Assembly: GCA_023436615.1 (NCBI GenBank)
Contig: JAEZIO010000026.1
Location: 22,322 to 86,321, forward strand
Direction of reading: 5' to 3'
Source: Pseudomonadota bacterium
Lineage (GTDB): Bacteria > Pseudomonadota > Alphaproteobacteria > Sphingomonadales > Sphingomonadaceae
DNA length: 64,000 nt
In this document: piece after piece, positions 1 through 8,246 of the stretch
Position numbering within the stretch: position 1 is the stretch's first letter
Layout: every line of letters starts with the position of its first letter
Translations under genes and position numbers: made by a program
Notes under the pieces: generated by a model
The model's database searches: none
What the model saw: only the letters and a program-made list of their open reading frames with translations
Told to the model about the DNA's origin: nothing

Positions 1-2
1 GC

Positions 3-59
3 GACGAATTCAAGTCAATGAAGCAGAACGGCTTTCATTCGCCGCCTGCTCCTGCCTAA
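3..59 (+). CDS. 3' end of an unidentified upstream gene (partial)
   Basis: An open frame runs in from the left edge and ends at TAA 57-59, giving the tail DEFKSMKQNGFHSPPAPA. It stops 37 bases before the TonB receptor start, a spacing that fits a gene in the same transcription unit. Too little is present to name the family. It is called only because the frame is open to the edge and has a plausible C-terminus; it could be chance. Confidence 0.3.
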   Translation, partial: DEFKSMKQNGFHSPPAPA

Positions 60-96
60 CCTTCCAATAACAGCCGTTTACTTTGGGGAGATTCTG

Positions 97-3000
97 ATGC
101 TTCGTTCGCCACGCCTGCTGCTGTGCAGCGTTTCCGCGACTGCCGTCGCTTTTGCCACGCCGGCCTTCGCGCAAACCCCGCCGACGACGCCGCCGGCCAT
201 TCCCGAATCGTGCGCAGCGATTAAGGACGAGGCCGCGAAGCAGGCGTGCGCAGACGCCGCGACTCAGATCGATCCGAACGCGAATTCGGGCGAGCTCGAG
301 ACGTCGCCGACGCGCGGCGCCACGGCGTCGGCCGAAGCCACCCAGTCGAGCGGCGGAGCGATCGTCGTCACGGGTTCGCGCCTTCGCCGCGACGAGCGCA
401 CCAGCGCCGACCCGCTGACCGTTATCGACCCCAATGTCGAGAACGCGGAAGGCCGCTTCGGCACCGCCGAAATCCTGCAGCAGTCGCCGCTGGCGCAGGG
501 CTCGACGCAGATCACCTCGGCACTTTCGACCAACTTCGTCATCAACGGCGGCGAGGGCGTCGAGACGATCTCGCTGCGCGGCCTCGGCGCCAACCGCACG
601 CTCGTGCTGCTGAACGGCCGTCGCGCCGGTCCGGCGGGTGTCCGCGGCGGCGTGTCGGCGTTCGACCTCAACGTCATTCCGGCTGACGCCATCCAGTCGG
701 TCGACATCCTGAAGACCGGCGCTTCGTCGATCTACGGTTCGGACGCGATCGCGGGCGTGGTCAACCTGATCACCAAGAAGGACCTCCGCGGCCTCCAGGT
801 TCGCGGCTTCGTCAACTCGCCCGACCATGGCGGCGGCAACGAGTACAGCCTCGCCGGCACCTACGGGATGGGGATCGGAGACCGTGGGCACGTGATGATC
901 GGCGCCAACATCTGGCACCGCGACGCGCTGCGCACCGGCGACCGCGACTTCCTTGGCTGCGCCGAGGAGAACGTCCGCAATGCCGCCGGCGACCTGGTCG
1001 ACCCGATCGATCCGCGCACGGGCCTGCCCTATTGCGGCGGCTTCCCCAGCGATATCATCTTCATCACCGACTTCTCGGTTAACTCCGGCATTGGCGGCTC
1101 CCGGCTTGCGGGCGGCGGCGGCGTCGGGTTCTCCAACCTTTGCGGACCGCTGGTGAACGCGATTCCCGGCACGCCGGTCAATCGCGACGTGTGCCGCAAC
1201 ATCAACCCGGCCGGGTTCACTCGCCGCGGAATCACCGCCATCCAGTTCAACCGGCCTGGGATGAACCTTGACCAGTATCTGAGCGGCATCATCGCGGCGC
1301 CGCGCGATCCTTATCAGTTCGGCAATGCGCCCGGCTTCTTCCCGGTCGGAGCGTTCAACGCCACGGGCCTGGCTCTCGAGAACCTCTACAACGACGAGCT
1401 CAACAACGATTCGGTCATTCCGAAGACCGACCGGCACACGATCTTTGCCGAAGCCGGATATGACCTGACCGACAACGTCAACCTCTACTTCGAGGGCCTG
1501 TACAACCGCCGCAAGACCAAGACGATCGCGCACCGGCAGCTGTTCTTCTACCAGTTCACGGGCGATGCGCCGACGATCTTCACCGGGCGGTACGGCGGCG
1601 GATATTACCTCCCGTACTTCTTCTGCGACCCGGCGTCCGAAGATGCGCGGTGCGATCCGACCGCTCGCGGCGACCCCTTGAACACGGAGTTCCGCGGCGA
1701 GCAGCTCCTGCTTCCGATCGTCATGGCGAACGCCAACTCGAGCACGGACATCAAATATTTCCGCGGCGTCGCCGGCGCTCGCGCCGAGCTCAGCAACCTG
1801 TTGCCGAACGGCTTCGCGGACTTCTACTTCCAGCACAGCCGCTCGGACGGCGACTACACCCGCGACGTCATCTTCCGCGATGCGGTCGAGTTCGGCGTGG
1901 CCGCCTTCCGTACCAACCTTTGCGCTGGAACGCTTACGGCCATCCGCGGCGTGCCGTGTATCGACATCGACTATACGGATCCGCGGATCCTCGCCGGCAA
2001 CTTCACGCCCCAGGAGCGCGCGTTCCTGTTCGGCGAAGACACTGGCAACACGCTCTACAAGCAGAGCACGGCCGAGCTGTCGTTCGGCGGCGATGCGTTC
2101 CAGCTGCCGGCCGGCGCGGTGAAGTTCGCGCTCGGCGGTCAGTGGCGGCGTGACTCGATCAACGACACTCCGGGTCCGGTTGTCCTTGCGGGCAACAGCT
2201 GGGGCAGCACGGCTTCGGGCATCACAGCCGGCTACCAGCGCACGACGGAAGCGTTCGGCGAACTCGAAATCCCGCTGATCCGCGACATGCCCGGGATCCA
2301 GGAGCTCACGTTCAACGGCGCGGCACGTGTGACGAACACCTACGCCAAGAGCATCACCGGGCAGAGCGACTCCGACAAGGGCAACTGGACGTACAAGCTG
2401 GCGGCCAACTGGTTGCCGTCGAGCTGGCTGCGTCTGCGCGCGACCTACGGAACGTCGTTCCGCTCACCGGCGCTGTTCGAGCAGTTCCTCGCCAACGAGA
2501 CGGGCTTCCTCGGCCAGGCCTCGATTGACCCCTGCATCCGCTGGGGCCTGTCGGAGAATGCGCGGATCCGCGAGAATTGCGCATCGCAGGGCATCCCGGA
2601 GGACTATCTCGGTGCGGGCGGGTCGGCGACGACCGTCTCGCAGGGCGGCATCGGCCTGCTCGATCCGGAGACGTCGAAAGCGCTGACGCTCAGCGCGATC
2701 TTCACTCCGAACGGCTGGCTGTGGAACAACGCGCAGTTCAGCTTCGCGGTCGACTTCATCGACATCAACGTGAAGGATCAGATCACGCAGCTCGGCGCGG
2801 CGAACATCGTTCGCGGCTGCTACGTGTCCGACTTCTTCCCGACCGATCCGCTCTGCTCGCTGTTTGATCGTAACCCGGCTGGTGCGGCTACGGCGTTCAG
2901 CATCAGGACGGTTCGCGACCCGTACCTGAACATCGACCAGCAGCGGAACAAGAGCCTCGACTTCACGACCCGGTTCCGTCAGGGCCTGGGCGCGTGGGGC

Positions 3001-3525
3001 ACGCTGTCGATCCTCGGCCAGGCGACCGTCCAGCTCAAGGACAAGTTCGTCCTGTTCGAAGGCACGCCGCTTAACGACAATGGCGAAGTCGGCGATCCGA
3101 AGTGGGTCGGCGATCTCAACGTCAGCTGGAGGAAGGCGCCGTACACGATCACCTACGGGCTGAACGTGATCGCGGGCACCAACGACTTCGAGGATCTCCA
3201 GCGTACCGGCGGAACCTCGCTGAACGCGGATCGCTGCCTTGCAACGGCAGCAGCCTTCGCGCTTCGCGGCGGACCGTACTGCCCGGTCTACAAGCTGCCG
3301 CGGGTTGCCTACCACAGCCTGTCGGCGGAGGTTGAGGCCACGAAGAACATCAGCCTGCTCTTCGGTGTGTCGAACCTGTTCAACAAGAAGCCGCCGCTGG
3401 TTTCGACCGTCGGCTCGCCGATCAGTGCCTTCGGGCAGGTTCCGACGCTCGGAAGCTACTACGACTATTTCGGTCGTCGCTTCTTCATGTCGGTTCGGGC
3501 CAACATGCCGAACCTGGGCTTCTAA
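97..3525 (+). CDS. TonB-dependent outer-membrane receptor
   Basis: Outer-membrane beta-barrel that would import a large substrate using TonB/ExbBD energy; the substrate is unknown. The 1142-residue product starts with a signal peptide (residues 1-25, cleavage after AFA). A TonB-box/plug start AIVVTGSR follows near residue 88, and the plug domain runs to about residue 230, with a LRGLGANRTLVLLNGRR segment and YGSDAIAGVVNLITK. The long barrel ends in the terminal phenylalanine (NLGF) expected for BAM recognition. The length matches the large receptors numerous in sphingomonads, which often take plant or polymer-derived substrates. GGGGAG sits 7 bases before the ATG. A rho-independent terminator lies downstream, so the gene ends its transcription unit. 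Confidence 0.95.
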   Translation: MLRSPRLLLCSVSATAVAFATPAFAQTPPTTPPAIPESCAAIKDEAAKQACADAATQIDPNANSGELETSPTRGATASAEATQSSGGAIVVTGSRLRRDERTSADPLTVIDPNVENAEGRFGTAEILQQSPLAQGSTQITSALSTNFVINGGEGVETISLRGLGANRTLVLLNGRRAGPAGVRGGVSAFDLNVIPADAIQSVDILKTGASSIYGSDAIAGVVNLITKKDLRGLQVRGFVNSPDHGGGNEYSLAGTYGMGIGDRGHVMIGANIWHRDALRTGDRDFLGCAEENVRNAAGDLVDPIDPRTGLPYCGGFPSDIIFITDFSVNSGIGGSRLAGGGGVGFSNLCGPLVNAIPGTPVNRDVCRNINPAGFTRRGITAIQFNRPGMNLDQYLSGIIAAPRDPYQFGNAPGFFPVGAFNATGLALENLYNDELNNDSVIPKTDRHTIFAEAGYDLTDNVNLYFEGLYNRRKTKTIAHRQLFFYQFTGDAPTIFTGRYGGGYYLPYFFCDPASEDARCDPTARGDPLNTEFRGEQLLLPIVMANANSSTDIKYFRGVAGARAELSNLLPNGFADFYFQHSRSDGDYTRDVIFRDAVEFGVAAFRTNLCAGTLTAIRGVPCIDIDYTDPRILAGNFTPQERAFLFGEDTGNTLYKQSTAELSFGGDAFQLPAGAVKFALGGQWRRDSINDTPGPVVLAGNSWGSTASGITAGYQRTTEAFGELEIPLIRDMPGIQELTFNGAARVTNTYAKSITGQSDSDKGNWTYKLAANWLPSSWLRLRATYGTSFRSPALFEQFLANETGFLGQASIDPCIRWGLSENARIRENCASQGIPEDYLGAGGSATTVSQGGIGLLDPETSKALTLSAIFTPNGWLWNNAQFSFAVDFIDINVKDQITQLGAANIVRGCYVSDFFPTDPLCSLFDRNPAGAATAFSIRTVRDPYLNIDQQRNKSLDFTTRFRQGLGAWGTLSILGQATVQLKDKFVLFEGTPLNDNGEVGDPKWVGDLNVSWRKAPYTITYGLNVIAGTNDFEDLQRTGGTSLNADRCLATAAAFALRGGPYCPVYKLPRVAYHSLSAEVEATKNISLLFGVSNLFNKKPPLVSTVGSPISAFGQVPTLGSYYDYFGRRFFMSVRANMPNLGF

Positions 3526-3637
3526 ACGAATTGACGGCCGCTCTTTCGCGAATTGCGAGAGTGCGGCCATCAGTTCCGGAAGCGGGTATCTTTGCTTCCG
3601 CTTAGAGGTTCCACCCACTTTTATTGCGGAACAACCG

Positions 3638-3675
3638 GGGGTTGGTGAGCTACGGCTCGCCAACCCTTTGTTTTA
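3638..3675 (+). terminator. Rho-independent terminator after the TonB receptor
   Basis: An 11-bp GC-rich stem (one G-T wobble) of GGGTTGGTGAG and CTCGCCAACCC closes a six-base loop (CTACGG) and is followed at once by TTTGTTTTA. It lies 113 bases past the receptor stop and about 50 bases before the divL start, so it separates the two transcription units. Two weaker inverted repeats (3536-3568 and 3578-3599) lie upstream without a T-tract. Confidence 0.85.
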
Positions 3676-3725
3676 GCGTCCCCTCCGCATATGACCTGCC
3701 CATGGGGCGAGGGGAGTAAGCAGCT

Positions 3726-6074
3726 TTGGGCGGGCCCGCGACGACGGTTATCGCCGCCGCCCTGGCGGCGCTGTGGATCCTGATCGCCGCGGCATTGTCG
3801 ATCGTGGCGGCGCGCAGGATCCGCGACGCCGGAAAAGTCATCGGTGCCGCACGTTCGCTGCAGAACCTGCTGGAGCTGTCACCCGGCCGTCCCCTGGTCG
3901 TCCGCGGGGACGGCACCATCGAGGCGGACGCGCGGCTGGTGCGCGAGATCGGTCTCGAAAAAGCTCCGCGGGCTCTCGACGAGCTTTCGGGCGACGAGCG
4001 CGGCCTCGTCGCTGAAGATGTGGCCGCACTTGCCGACCTTGTTCGAAATTCCGCGATTTCAGGCGAAAAGCTGCAATCGCAGGTCCGGGTTGCGGGCTCA
4101 GGCCGAGTGCTCGATGTTCGCGGGGCGCCCGCTCCTCCACCAGAGCCGCCGGGCACGATCCTCCTGTGGCTGTTCGATACGAGCGTAGCCGAAACCGAGC
4201 GATCCAAGCTGTCGCAGCGACTGGCGCAAACGGAGGCGGCACTCGATTCCCTGACGCGCCTCATCGAGGCGGCGCCGTTTCCGATGTGGTATCGCGGCCC
4301 GGACCTCAATCTCGGGCTCGTAAACAGCGCGTTCGTGGAGGCGGTCGAGGGCCGCGACGCCGCGGACGTGATCGCCCGCGCCAGCGAGCTCGTCGGCGAT
4401 ACCGAGGAAGCCAAGGCCGAGGCGCTAACTTCGATCGAAAGCGGCAAGCCGACTGCGCGCAAGCAGCCGGCGATCGTACGCGGCGAGCGCCGCATGCTCG
4501 AAATCGTCAACGTGCCGCTGCCGACGGGCGCGGTCGCCGGGTTCGCCCTCGACGTCCAGGAGCTCGAGGATTCGCGAGCCGAGCTCCAGCGCCACATGCA
4601 ATCGCAGCGCGACCTCGTCGACCGGATGAGCGCAGGCGCGGCCCAGTTCGATGCGGACCGCAGCCTCAGCTTCTTCAACCGCCCGTTCGCGGCAATGGCC
4701 CATCTCGATCCCGAATGGCTCGGCGAAAAGCCCGAGTTCGATCGCGTCCTCGAACGGATGCGCGAGAGCAACCGAGTCCCCGAAACGCGCGATTTCCCGA
4801 CGTGGAAGGCCGAGCGCCGCGAGTGGTTCACAAGTCCCGAGGAGGCCGTCGAAGAAGACTGGATGTTGCCGGGCGGCGATCACTGGCGAGTCGTCGCCCA
4901 GCCGCTTCCGGACGGCGGCTTGCGCCTCTTCATCGAGGACCGGACGGAGCAGGTTCGCCTGGCTTCTGCCCGCGACACACTGCTTCGCGTTCGCTCCGCC
5001 ACGTTCGACAATCTGTTCGAGGCGATCGGCGTGTTTTCGAGCGACGGACGACTCTATCTGTGGAACCGGCGGTTCAGCCAGATCTGGGACCTCGATGAGG
5101 AATGGCTTGCCGAGCACCCGCGCGTCGACGAGATGGTTCCCGCGCTCGCACGCAAGCTCGTCAACCCGACTGCCGCGGCGCAAATCCGCGAGATGGTCCG
5201 CAAGACGATGAGCGAGCGCGAACCGGCCAACGGTCGGATCACTCTGACCGACGGACGCAATTTCGATTTCGCCGCGGTTCCGCTGCCCGACGGCAATGCG
5301 CTCTTTACTCTCGTCGACGTAACCGATTCCCGGCGGATCGAAATGGCGCTTCGGGAGCGCGCCACGGCACTCGAGCAGGCGGATCGCGTGAAGACCGACT
5401 TCGTCGCCAACATGAGTTACGAGCTCAGAACTCCGCTGACTTCGATCGGCGGTTTCGCGGAGATGCTCGCGGAGGGTTATGCGGGCAAGCTCAGCCCCGC
5501 GGCTACGGACTATGTGCGGGCGATACTGGAATCGGTGGAGCGGCTGTCCAAGCTCATCGATGACGTGCTGGACCTGACTCAGGGCGACTCGGCGACGCTC
5601 GTGCTCGAGCGGGAACGCATCGACGTTGCCGGGCTATGCCGAGCGGCGGTCGCCAAATTCGAATCCCGCACCAAGGAAAAGGGCCAGAAACTGCTGAGCG
5701 AGACGTCGGTCAGCACGGGCACCGTCATCGGCGACGTCCGCCGCCTCCGGGAGTCGATCGAACATGTGCTCGAGAATGCCAGCGGCTACACCGACCGCGG
5801 CGGGAAGATCGCCGTCAAGGCGTGGGGCGACGAGGACAACGCCTATGTCCAGATCAGCGACAACGGGGCGGGCATAGCAAAGAAGGACCTGCCCCGCGTG
5901 TTCAACCGCTTCGACAGGATCAGCCACGACCCGTCGCGCGGCGAGGCTGCGCTTGGCCTCGGCCTCCCGCTGACTCGCCAGTTCGTCGAGGCCCACGGCG
6001 GCAAGGTCGATCTGGTCTCCGCCAAGGGCAAGGGGACGACCGTGACCCTCACGATCCCGCGCGCGCCCAAATGA
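3726..6074 (+). CDS. divL: DivL-type PAS sensor pseudo-histidine kinase
   Basis: Probable orthologue of Caulobacter DivL, the membrane cell-cycle regulator that controls the CckA kinase and responds to DivK. The 782-residue protein has one N-terminal membrane segment (about residues 5-26), three PAS-like regions (about 175-285, 300-410, 425-535), a HisKA helix pair (about 545-620) and a HATPase domain (about 660-780) with ISDNGAGI and GLGLPLT. The H-box reads NMSYELRTPL: the phospho-accepting histidine is tyrosine (residue 565, codon 5418-5420). This substitution defines DivL (769 residues in Caulobacter, Tyr550). The start is TTG, with GGGGAG about 9 bases upstream. The stop overlaps the tsaE start. 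Caulobacter divL has, to my knowledge, a similar downstream neighbourhood. Confidence 0.88.
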   Translation: MGGPATTVIAAALAALWILIAAALSIVAARRIRDAGKVIGAARSLQNLLELSPGRPLVVRGDGTIEADARLVREIGLEKAPRALDELSGDERGLVAEDVAALADLVRNSAISGEKLQSQVRVAGSGRVLDVRGAPAPPPEPPGTILLWLFDTSVAETERSKLSQRLAQTEAALDSLTRLIEAAPFPMWYRGPDLNLGLVNSAFVEAVEGRDAADVIARASELVGDTEEAKAEALTSIESGKPTARKQPAIVRGERRMLEIVNVPLPTGAVAGFALDVQELEDSRAELQRHMQSQRDLVDRMSAGAAQFDADRSLSFFNRPFAAMAHLDPEWLGEKPEFDRVLERMRESNRVPETRDFPTWKAERREWFTSPEEAVEEDWMLPGGDHWRVVAQPLPDGGLRLFIEDRTEQVRLASARDTLLRVRSATFDNLFEAIGVFSSDGRLYLWNRRFSQIWDLDEEWLAEHPRVDEMVPALARKLVNPTAAAQIREMVRKTMSEREPANGRITLTDGRNFDFAAVPLPDGNALFTLVDVTDSRRIEMALRERATALEQADRVKTDFVANMSYELRTPLTSIGGFAEMLAEGYAGKLSPAATDYVRAILESVERLSKLIDDVLDLTQGDSATLVLERERIDVAGLCRAAVAKFESRTKEKGQKLLSETSVSTGTVIGDVRRLRESIEHVLENASGYTDRGGKIAVKAWGDEDNAYVQISDNGAGIAKKDLPRVFNRFDRISHDPSRGEAALGLGLPLTRQFVEAHGGKVDLVSAKGKGTTVTLTIPRAPK

Positions 6075-6505
6075 TGCTGGCCGACGAAATGGCGACGACG
6101 GCACTCGGCGCCAGCCTGGCGGGCAAGCTGCGCCCGGGCGACGTGGTGACGCTTTCCGGCGACCTCGGAGTGGGCAAGACGGCCCTGGTTCGCGGCGCCC
6201 TGGGCGCGCTCGGTCACGAAGGGGAGGTGCCGAGCCCCAGCTTCGCCATCGTGCAGCCCTATGACGAGCTGGAGCCGCCGATCTGGCACGTCGATCTGTA
6301 TCGCGTCGAAGATCCCGCCGAGCTCGACGAACTCGGGCTGGATTCGCTCGGTGATGCGGTGTTGCTGGTCGAGTGGCCGGAGCGCGCGGGCGGTGGGCGT
6401 TGGCCCGACGCGCTTCGACTCAGGCTCGAATTCGGGGAAGCAGGCGCTCGGCGCTTGACAGCGACCGTGCCGCCGTCATGGCAAGGGCGATGGCCTCCGC
6501 GATGA
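6071..6505 (+). CDS. tsaE: tRNA threonylcarbamoyladenosine (t6A) biosynthesis ATPase TsaE
   Basis: Small P-loop ATPase that works with TsaB and TsaD to make t6A37 on ANN-decoding tRNAs. The 144-residue product carries Walker A GDLGVGKT (residues 30-37), then SPSFAIV and a HVDLYRV segment typical of the YjeE/TsaE fold. Two tandem ATG codons (6071 and 6074) are possible starts; the first overlaps the divL stop as ATGA, and translational coupling favours it. The 3' end overlaps amgK as ATGA in turn. Confidence 0.92.
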   Translation: MMLADEMATTALGASLAGKLRPGDVVTLSGDLGVGKTALVRGALGALGHEGEVPSPSFAIVQPYDELEPPIWHVDLYRVEDPAELDELGLDSLGDAVLLVEWPERAGGGRWPDALRLRLEFGEAGARRLTATVPPSWQGRWPPR

Positions 6506-7488
6506 CTCCACCCGCCCAAGCACATGATTTCCTTGCGGGATGCGGCTGGGAAGGGGCGAGGATCGAGCCGCTTGCCGGCGACGCCTCGTTCCGACGGTAT
6601 TTCCGCGTGTCCGACGGCCCGCGCACGGCGGTGCTCATGGACGCTCCACCGCCGAACGAGGACGTGCGGCCCTTCGTGGCCGTTGCCGAGTGGCTCCATT
6701 CGGTGGGCCTCAGCGCACCGGAAATACTTGCTCGGGACATAGAGAAAGGCCTGCTCCTGCTCGGTGACTTCGGTCATTGGCGGTTGCGCGAAATCCTCGA
6801 TACGGAGCCCAACCGGGAGCAGGAGCTGTACGAGCTTGCGACCGATGTCCTGATCCACCTCCATCGACACCCGCCCATGCCCGGGCTCCCGGTCCACGGC
6901 CTCGACCAATGGCTCGAGGAATTGAAGCTGTTCACCGATTGGTACTGCCCGACGCTCGGACTGTCGGTGGACGTGGAGGGCTATCGGCGCGCCTGGGCCG
7001 ACGTGCTCGGGCCGGTCGCCGAGGACGGCCTCGGGCCCGTTACCGTGCTTCGCGACTATCACGCCGAAAATGTCATGCTGTTGAGCCGGCACGAAGGCGT
7101 TCGGCATTTCGGCCTGCTCGATTTCCAGGACGCGTTGGTGGGCCATCCGGCTTACGACCTGGCCTCGGTGCTCGAGGATGCGAGGCGCGATGTTTCTCCG
7201 GCCATCGAGACGGCGATGATCGACCGGTACGTCGCGGCAAGTGGGAAGACTGCGCTGTTCGAGCGGGCGTACTGGGCGCTCGCCGCTCAACGCAACACGC
7301 GAATCCTGGGCGTGTTCACGCGCCTGTGGAAGCGGGACGGCAAGCCGCATTACACGGCCTTCCAGCCGCGGATGTGGGGTCTTCTGGAGCGCGATCTCGG
7401 CAAGCCCGGCCTCGAGCCGGTACGGGCGTGGTTCGACGCGAACATCGCATCGGAACATCGCGCTGCGCCGTGGGCGGAGGCGGCATGA
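6502..7488 (+). CDS. amgK: N-acetylmuramate/N-acetylglucosamine anomeric kinase AmgK
   Basis: Aminoglycoside-phosphotransferase-fold sugar kinase that phosphorylates the anomeric carbon of MurNAc/GlcNAc in the MurNAc salvage route that bypasses MurA and MurB. The product is 328 residues from ATG 6502. The catalytic loop reads RDYHAENVM (Asp185, Asn190) and the metal-binding segment LLDFQDA (Asp207/Asp210). The open frame extends upstream of 6502, but ATG 6502 forms an ATGA overlap with the tsaE stop and gives a start of normal length. murU follows with another ATGA overlap, the adjacency expected for this pathway, and this supports AmgK over a generic phosphotransferase. Confidence 0.88.
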   Translation: MTPPAQAHDFLAGCGWEGARIEPLAGDASFRRYFRVSDGPRTAVLMDAPPPNEDVRPFVAVAEWLHSVGLSAPEILARDIEKGLLLLGDFGHWRLREILDTEPNREQELYELATDVLIHLHRHPPMPGLPVHGLDQWLEELKLFTDWYCPTLGLSVDVEGYRRAWADVLGPVAEDGLGPVTVLRDYHAENVMLLSRHEGVRHFGLLDFQDALVGHPAYDLASVLEDARRDVSPAIETAMIDRYVAASGKTALFERAYWALAAQRNTRILGVFTRLWKRDGKPHYTAFQPRMWGLLERDLGKPGLEPVRAWFDANIASEHRAAPWAEAA

Positions 7489-8246
7489 AGGCGGTGAAAC
7501 AGGCGCTTCGGCTGAAGGCGGAGATTACGGCCGAAGTCCCGAAGACCGCGATGGTCCTTGCCGCGGGGCTCGGCAAGCGCATGCGCCCGCTGACGGCGAG
7601 CAGGCCCAAGCCCCTGATCGAGGTCGCGGGCCAGCCGCTCCTCGATCATCTGCTCGATAAGCTGCGGGCCGCCGGCGTGGAGCGGGCGGTGGTCAACGTC
7701 CATTATCTCGCCGACGCCGTCGAAGCGCATCTCTCGAAGAACGCGCATGGCCTCGACATCGCCGTGTCGGATGAGCGGCCGCTGCTGCTCGAGACGGGAG
7801 GCGGGATGGTAAAGGCGGCGCCCCTGATCGATGCGGACCCGTTCCTCGTGGTCAACAGCGACAATTTGTGGGTGGACGGGCCGGCCGATACGCTGAAGCT
7901 GCTCGCTTCGCACTGGGACAGCCACGAGATGGATGCCTTGCTGCTGCTCGTGCCGCACGCTCGTGCAGCGAACCATGGCGGCCGCGGCGATTTCCACATG
8001 GACCGGCACGGCAGGCTGCGGCGACGCGATCGTTCGCGCGTCGCCCCGTTCGTCTACACGGGCGTGCAGATGGTCTCGAAGCGGCTGCTTCGCGATGCTC
8101 CCGAGGGGCCGTTCTCGACGAATGTTCTTTGGGACAGGGCCATCGAGGAGGGACGGTGCTTTGGAGCCGTGCACCAGGGCCTATGGTTCGATGTCGGCAC
8201 TCCTCAGGCGATCAAGTCGACCGAGCTGATCCTAGAGGATGCCTGA
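7485..8246 (+). CDS. murU: N-acetylmuramate alpha-1-phosphate uridylyltransferase MurU
   Basis: Nucleotidyltransferase that converts MurNAc-alpha-1-P and UTP to UDP-MurNAc, the second step of the salvage pathway begun by AmgK. The 253-residue product has the sugar-nucleotidyltransferase signature AMVLAAGLGKRMRPLT at about residues 23-38 and the lysine-containing KPLIEV just after it. The metal/sugar segment is VNSDNLW. It starts in an ATGA overlap with the amgK stop and its last 8 bases overlap addB. A generic glucose-1-phosphate nucleotidyltransferase is the alternative, but the size and the amgK neighbour favour MurU. Confidence 0.88.
   Translation: MKAVKQALRLKAEITAEVPKTAMVLAAGLGKRMRPLTASRPKPLIEVAGQPLLDHLLDKLRAAGVERAVVNVHYLADAVEAHLSKNAHGLDIAVSDERPLLLETGGGMVKAAPLIDADPFLVVNSDNLWVDGPADTLKLLASHWDSHEMDALLLLVPHARAANHGGRGDFHMDRHGRLRRRDRSRVAPFVYTGVQMVSKRLLRDAPEGPFSTNVLWDRAIEEGRCFGAVHQGLWFDVGTPQAIKSTELILEDA

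Noticed and set aside
10..1836. 608-codon open frame on the minus strand across the TonB receptor
   Set aside because: It is the antisense shadow of a GC-rich gene with a signal peptide, plug and barrel; the antisense product has no recognisable domain.
3536..3599. Two inverted repeats upstream of the receptor terminator (3536-3568 and 3578-3599)
   Set aside because: Short or bulged stems with no T-tract; the terminator at 3638-3675 explains the end of the unit.
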